Assembly (NCBI GenBank): GCA_025449615.1
Contig: JANWJA010000035.1
Span: 1 to 16,936 of the forward strand
DNA from: Methyloceanibacter sp.
Lineage (GTDB): Bacteria; Pseudomonadota; Alphaproteobacteria; Rhizobiales; Methyloligellaceae
DNA: 16,936 bases
Direction: 5' to 3'
The stretch's first letter is position 1. Every line of letters starts with the position of its first letter. Position numbers and translations under genes: made by a program. The notes under the pieces were generated by a model that saw only the letters and a program-made list of their open reading frames with translations, did no database searches and was not told where the DNA came from. Below, piece by piece: positions 13,715 to 16,936 of the stretch.

Positions 13715-14500
13715 TCAGGTGAGCAGGATGGCGGAAATTTGGCGGCCATAATCCGGCTCGCCGTGATGTTGAGACCGCCGGTAGGAAAACAGCCTTGTTT
13801 CGTCGCAATAGGTGCAAAGTTCGAGGTCGGTGATGGCGCTGACGCCCGCTTTGGCCAGCCGTTCTGCGACATAACCGGTCAAATCGAAATGTGGCTCGCC
13901 GGAATCTGGGTCGTTGGCAAAGAAGGGGCCGGCCTCTTTGTCCTCCGCACGGAAGCTCTCGACATAGTCGGTTCCGACCTCATAGGCCTTCTGCGAGATC
14001 GCGGGACCGATTGTCGCGGCGATGCGACCGGGCCGCGCGCCGAGACCGACCATGGCCTCGACCGTGGACTCGACGATGCCGGAGAGCGCACCGCGCCAGC
14101 CTGCAGGGGCCGCGCCGATCACGCGCGCTTCTGCATCGCAGAATAGAACGGGCGCGCAATCGGCGGTGAGCACCCCGATCGCGAGCCCGGGCACGTTGGT
14201 GACGGCGGCGTCGGCCTCCGGCGCTCCGTCTGCAATCCAAGGCTTCTTGGCGACGACGGCCTTGGCGCTATGAACTTGGAACAGAGTCAGCAATCGATCG
14301 GGTCCCGTTCCCAACATCTCGGCGACGCGAGCGCGGTTCTCGGCGACGCTCTCAGGATCGTCCTTCGATCCGAGGCCGCAATTGAGCGAGCTATAGAGGC
14401 CGGTCGAGACTCCGCCTTGGCGGGTGAAGAATCCGTGACGGACACCGTCTTGGCTCTGAAGAGCCGTCGAACAAAACTTGGTCTTATCTAGCGTGACCAT
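13715..14500 (-). CDS. pgeF: PgeF/YfiH family (laccase-domain) protein with altered active-site motif
   Basis: The 261 residues follow the family: HGFFTRQGGVSTGLYSSLN at 22-40, LFQVHSA with His77, LTADCAPVLFCD with Cys115, GWRGALSGI at 134-142, IGPAIS and LELCTYCDETRLFSYRR near the end. YfiH-type proteins carry a metal site of His-Cys-His (His71, Cys107, His124 in E. coli). The third ligand falls in AAHAGWRG; here the motif is AAPAGWRG, so residue 132 is proline, with His-to-Cys-to-Pro spacing otherwise comparable. E. coli PgeF is a peptidoglycan editing factor, and relatives have purine nucleoside activity. Activity here may be changed or lost. It lies 18 nt after the methyltransferase and is probably in one operon with it and lgt. 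Confidence 0.92.
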   Translation of the reverse strand: MVTLDKTKFCSTALQSQDGVRHGFFTRQGGVSTGLYSSLNCGLGSKDDPESVAENRARVAEMLGTGPDRLLTLFQVHSAKAVVAKKPWIADGAPEADAAVTNVPGLAIGVLTADCAPVLFCDAEARVIGAAPAGWRGALSGIVESTVEAMVGLGARPGRIAATIGPAISQKAYEVGTDYVESFRAEDKEAGPFFANDPDSGEPHFDLTGYVAERLAKAGVSAITDLELCTYCDETRLFSYRRSQHHGEPDYGRQISAILLT

Positions 14501-14518
14501 GTTGGGACAAGATAATCG

Positions 14519-15607
14519 TCAGTTCGCTTCGAGGAAAGGTGGTGGTGGCGGGACAGTCTCGCTAGTGAGCGCGAGCACTGTGAACAGCTCGCCCATGACC
14601 CTTGGATCTATGAGGCGGTCCGTGCCGGTGATAATCGCTTGGCGCTGGTCGAAATTTGCATGCTGCAACAGAGCATCGCGGCGGGCTTCGAGGCCGAGCT
14701 TGAAGAGGAATTGGCCTTGCGACATCGGGCCGAAAGATCTCAGACCGGCCACTCCCGCCTGTCGCGTGAGATCGGCAAAGTCGACATGGGCGGAGAGATC
14801 GGCCTCACCCGGAGCCTCGAGCGGATTCGCGAATTGATGACCACGCACGGCCTGTAGCGTGTCGCCGAAGCCTGAACGCGCGTGACCGTAATCGATGAAG
14901 AGGGCGGCGACAGGTTTGGTTCGCGCGGCGAGCGCAGCGATCAGTCTCGTAACTGCCGGCCGCGTCTCGAAGATGGCGCCGGGTTCTGCAGGGGGAAGCT
15001 CTGAGGCTAGATCGAGCTCGGTTGCCTCGCCGCGCTCGACATAGGCGAGGGCGTCGTGAGCTCTCCCAACACATCGCTCGTGCCAGCCGTCGGCGCGGCG
15101 GACATATTGGTGAATGGGCAGTGCATCGAGAAATTCGTTGGCAAGGAGAATGAGCGGCGCGTCCGGCACCTCTTCGATTGAATCGAACCAAGCCACATCA
15201 AAGTTACCCAACGCATCGGCCTGAGCCTCGCGCAACACGGGGCTGGTCTCGATCAGGGCGATGGAGATGTGCTTGTGCAATCGCGGCACGCTCTTGATGG
15301 CGCGAAGCGCGTCAGCCATCAGCGTGCCGCGCCCGGGACCGAGCTCGGCGAGGGTAATCGCATCCGGCTCGCTCATCGACTGCCAGACGCATCCGGCCCA
15401 GAGGCCGAGCAGCTCGCCGAAGATCTGACTGATCTCGGGCGCTGTGATGAAGTCACCTGTGCTTCCGATTGGCTGGCGCGCGATGTAATAGCCCGACATA
15501 GGATCGGCAAGACAAGTTTCCATAAAGTCGTGGACGGAGATCGGACCTTCGGAGGCGATGCGCCGCCGCAGTTGCTCGGCGAGCGAGATTGTGTCTTTCG
15601 CCAGCAT
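14519..15607 (-). CDS. SAM-dependent methyltransferase, MidA/NDUFAF7 family
   Basis: A 362-residue class I methyltransferase of the MidA/NDUFAF7 type (formerly DUF185). It shows SVHDFMETCLADPMSGYY at 24-41, GDFITAPEISQIFGELLG at 51-68, the SAM loop ELGPGRGTLM at 88-97, and ANEFLDALPIHQYV further on. In mitochondria the relative dimethylates an arginine of a complex I subunit; in bacteria the target is not established. I use ATG 15607, whose A is the last base of the lgt TGA (TGATG). A frame extension to 15643 would overlap lgt by 37 bases and is less likely. The tight overlap indicates co-transcription and coupled translation with lgt. Confidence 0.9.
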   Translation of the reverse strand: MLAKDTISLAEQLRRRIASEGPISVHDFMETCLADPMSGYYIARQPIGSTGDFITAPEISQIFGELLGLWAGCVWQSMSEPDAITLAELGPGRGTLMADALRAIKSVPRLHKHISIALIETSPVLREAQADALGNFDVAWFDSIEEVPDAPLILLANEFLDALPIHQYVRRADGWHERCVGRAHDALAYVERGEATELDLASELPPAEPGAIFETRPAVTRLIAALAARTKPVAALFIDYGHARSGFGDTLQAVRGHQFANPLEAPGEADLSAHVDFADLTRQAGVAGLRSFGPMSQGQFLFKLGLEARRDALLQHANFDQRQAIITGTDRLIDPRVMGELFTVLALTSETVPPPPPFLEAN

Positions 15608-16431
15608 CACGCGGCCAGACCCGGCTTTTGGCGCGCGCGCCAAACCAGCCAGGCGCCGATTAGGATCATCGGAATGGAATAGGCGATGCCAGGGGTGAGG
15701 ATGCCGATATCGAGAGGATGTCCTGGATGGGGCTCACGCGCGAACTCGGTGATGCTGCGGAACAGGCCATAGAAAATGAGAAAGAGACCGAACACGGTGC
15801 CCGGCCGCGTCAGCGCCAGATATTTATGCGTGGCGATGCGAAGAATGAGAAACAGCACGATGCCTTCCAGCGCCGCTTCATAGAGCTGGCTCGGATGGCG
15901 CGGTGCGTCGCCGGCGCCCGGGAACACCATGGCCCAGGGAACGTCGCTCACGCGTCCGACCACTTCGGCATTGATGAAATTGGCGAGGCGCCCGAAAAAC
16001 AGTCCGAAGGGCGTGGCGGCAGACGCGATGTCACCCAGCGAGAGCGGGTTGATGCCCTTGGCACGAGAGAAGAAGTAGACGGCGGTCACCACGCCGAGCA
16101 ATCCGCCGTGGAACGACATACCGCCATTCCACACCGCGGGGATCTCGATCGGGTTTGCCCAGAAATAGCTTGGCTCGTAGAACAACACGAAGCCCAACCT
16201 GCCGCCGACCACGATGCCGAGCGTGATCCAGAGCAAAAAGTCGTCGGCTTGCGGAACCGTCATCGGCGACTTGCCGCCCCAGAGCGCGGGGCGCGAGACA
16301 AGGTATCGCCCATAGAGCCAGCCGAGCAGGATACCGGCCATATAGGCCAGCCCATACCAGCGGATGGCGACAGGGCCGAGCTCGATCGCCACGGGATCGA
16401 TGACCGGGTAGGGGATGACGAAGAGGTCCAT
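15607..16431 (-). CDS. lgt: prolipoprotein diacylglyceryl transferase
   Basis: Inner-membrane enzyme that attaches diacylglycerol from phosphatidylglycerol to the lipobox cysteine, the first step of lipoprotein maturation. The 274 residues and about seven hydrophobic spans fit the family. Signature residues are Tyr26 (RWYGL), His108 (MSFHGGLLG), the Lgt signature FGRLANFINAEVVGR at 146-160 with Arg148, Asn151, Glu155 and Arg160, and Arg232 in EFAREP. ATG 16431 was chosen for its fit to family N-termini; its Shine-Dalgarno is weak. The downstream methyltransferase overlaps by one base. The lipoprotein at 12585-13547 would be a natural substrate. Confidence 0.97.
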   Translation of the reverse strand: MDLFVIPYPVIDPVAIELGPVAIRWYGLAYMAGILLGWLYGRYLVSRPALWGGKSPMTVPQADDFLLWITLGIVVGGRLGFVLFYEPSYFWANPIEIPAVWNGGMSFHGGLLGVVTAVYFFSRAKGINPLSLGDIASAATPFGLFFGRLANFINAEVVGRVSDVPWAMVFPGAGDAPRHPSQLYEAALEGIVLFLILRIATHKYLALTRPGTVFGLFLIFYGLFRSITEFAREPHPGHPLDIGILTPGIAYSIPMILIGAWLVWRARQKPGLAA

Positions 16432-16464
16432 TGAGGCTTTGCGCTTTTCGGGAAGGTGGGCAAC

Positions 16465-16494
16465 CCTTGACCAGGCAAAGCGTTCCTGTCAAGG
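16465..16494. promoter_or_regulatory. spaced inverted repeat between lgt and ubiK
   Basis: CCTTGAC (16465-16471) and GTCAAGG (16488-16494) are perfect 7-bp inverted arms with a 16-nt spacer, arm centres 23 bp apart (about two helical turns). The right arm provides a TTGACA -35 for lgt on the minus strand (16492-16487), although the matching -10 is poor. It could be an operator for a dimeric regulator or part of a promoter. Confidence 0.3.
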
Positions 16495-16520
16495 CGGCGC
16501 CCGGCCGCCGGTTGGGCCGC

Positions 16521-16549
16521 TTGAATGAGCTGGCCGGGGGCCCCATAGT
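16521..16549 (+). promoter_or_regulatory. promoter candidate for the UbiK/BMFP gene
   Basis: TTGAAT (16521-16526), a 17-nt spacer and CATAGT (16544-16549) give four of six matches in each box with ideal spacing. The expected start near 16556 leaves a ~25-nt leader to ATG 16581. Confidence 0.35.
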
Positions 16550-16580
16550 TCGGGCCGAGGTTCAAGTTAGGCGGTACTCC

Positions 16581-16901
16581 ATGACACAGACGACCGGCCG
16601 GTTCTTCGACGAGATCGGCAAATTGATCACCGATGCGGCCGGCGCGGCCGACGGCGTCCGCAAGGAGGTCGAAACCATCGTCCGGGCGCAGGCCGAGCGC
16701 ATCCTGCGCGACCTCGATATCGTGCAGCGGGAGGAATTCGAGGCGGTGAAGGCGATGGCGCAGAAGGCGCGGGAGGAGAACGAGAGCCTGAAAGCGCGCG
16801 TCGCCGAGCTTGAGGCGGCGATCCTCGAAATGGACTCCGATCTGAGCGATGAAGGGCCGCCGCGCCCGATCCGTCGTAACAAGCCTAAGCCAAGTTATTG
16901 A
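16581..16901 (+). CDS. ubiK: UbiK/YqiC (BMFP) family coiled-coil accessory protein
   Basis: A 106-residue protein. The amphipathic N-terminal helix TGRFFDEIGKLITDAAGAADGVRK is followed by VETIVRAQAERILRDLDIVQREEFEAV (30-56), a coiled coil (AREENESLKARVAELEAAI, 63-81) and a charged tail. This is the UbiK/BMFP (DUF526) pattern. UbiK in E. coli supports ubiquinone synthesis by binding UbiJ, and the Brucella homologue has membrane-fusogenic activity in vitro. The start is ATG 16581 after AGGCGG (16569-16574). An upstream frame extension to 16431 has no family similarity and runs into the lgt start. It is divergent from lgt with a 149-nt shared control region. Confidence 0.85.
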   Translation: MTQTTGRFFDEIGKLITDAAGAADGVRKEVETIVRAQAERILRDLDIVQREEFEAVKAMAQKAREENESLKARVAELEAAILEMDSDLSDEGPPRPIRRNKPKPSY

Positions 16902-16905
16902 CAGA

Positions 16906-16932
16906 GATTCACTTTCCGCCCGCGCGGGAGTC
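16906..16932. other. window end: 10-bp palindrome between two GANTC sites
   Basis: After the ubiK stop there are 35 nt. CCCGCGCGGG (16919-16928) is a perfect palindrome and may be part of a terminator cut by the window edge. GATTC (16906-16910) and GAGTC (16928-16932) are GANTC motifs, the CcrM methylation target in alphaproteobacteria. Too little sequence remains to decide a function. Confidence 0.25.
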
Positions 16933-16936
16933 TCGA

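Noticed and set aside
15608..15643. Longer start for the MidA-like methyltransferase
   Set aside because: It would overlap lgt by 37 bases. The TGATG junction at 15605-15609 and the family N-terminus favour the shorter form.
16431..16580. N-terminal extension of UbiK to an upstream ATG
   Set aside because: The added 50 residues are unlike the family and overlap the divergent lgt start. ATG 16581 has a ribosome binding site and the expected N-terminus.

Overview
The window looks like a piece of chromosome from a GC-rich alphaproteobacterium, most likely Hyphomicrobiales (Rhizobiales). The basis is gene content and order: an alphaproteobacterial prs / L25 (Ctc) / pth / ychF block, an lgt / MidA-type methyltransferase / pgeF block, a BMFP/UbiK coiled-coil protein divergent from lgt, and a REP-like intergenic repeat whose translation reads VIPAKAGIQ. 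No taxonomic search was possible. Most of the window is housekeeping. No phage, CRISPR, complete insertion sequence, tRNA or rRNA was seen.

Left part, + strand (1-8033): the end of an NTF2/SnoaL-like gene; apt; a REP-like inverted repeat pair; mtnA; an MgtC/DUF4010 membrane protein; a 683-residue class II aldolase fused to a short-chain dehydrogenase; a hairpin plus T-run terminator candidate; a chemotaxis transducer without a sensory domain; a small zinc-ribbon protein; and a DUF502 membrane protein. Apt and MtnA both belong to 5'-methylthioadenosine (MTA) salvage. With an aldolase-dehydrogenase downstream and no mtnB/C/D/W in view, the group could end in a DHAP-type shunt that splits methylthioribulose-1-phosphate. 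This is an inference.

Middle (8034-8461): a gene-free, less GC-rich stretch. It holds a decayed copy of the last ~80 bases of ychF, in the same orientation as the intact ychF beside it.

Right part, mainly - strand (8462-16431): read in transcription order, lgt, the MidA-like methyltransferase (1-nt overlap), pgeF, a two-domain lipoprotein, prs, then rplY, pth and ychF (1-nt overlap). A + strand dodecin gene sits between rplY and prs. The rplY gene has a good promoter and an ~89-nt leader with a terminator-like hairpin, a possible 12-codon leader peptide and a segment complementary to its ribosome binding site. This is the strongest candidate for undescribed regulation here. Prs makes the PRPP that Apt consumes. 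At 16581-16901 a UbiK/BMFP gene runs divergently from lgt.

Other oddities: PgeF has proline where the third metal-ligand histidine is expected; the lipoprotein contains two copies of the same domain; and the SDR half of the aldolase fusion has a glycine loop one residue shorter than canonical.
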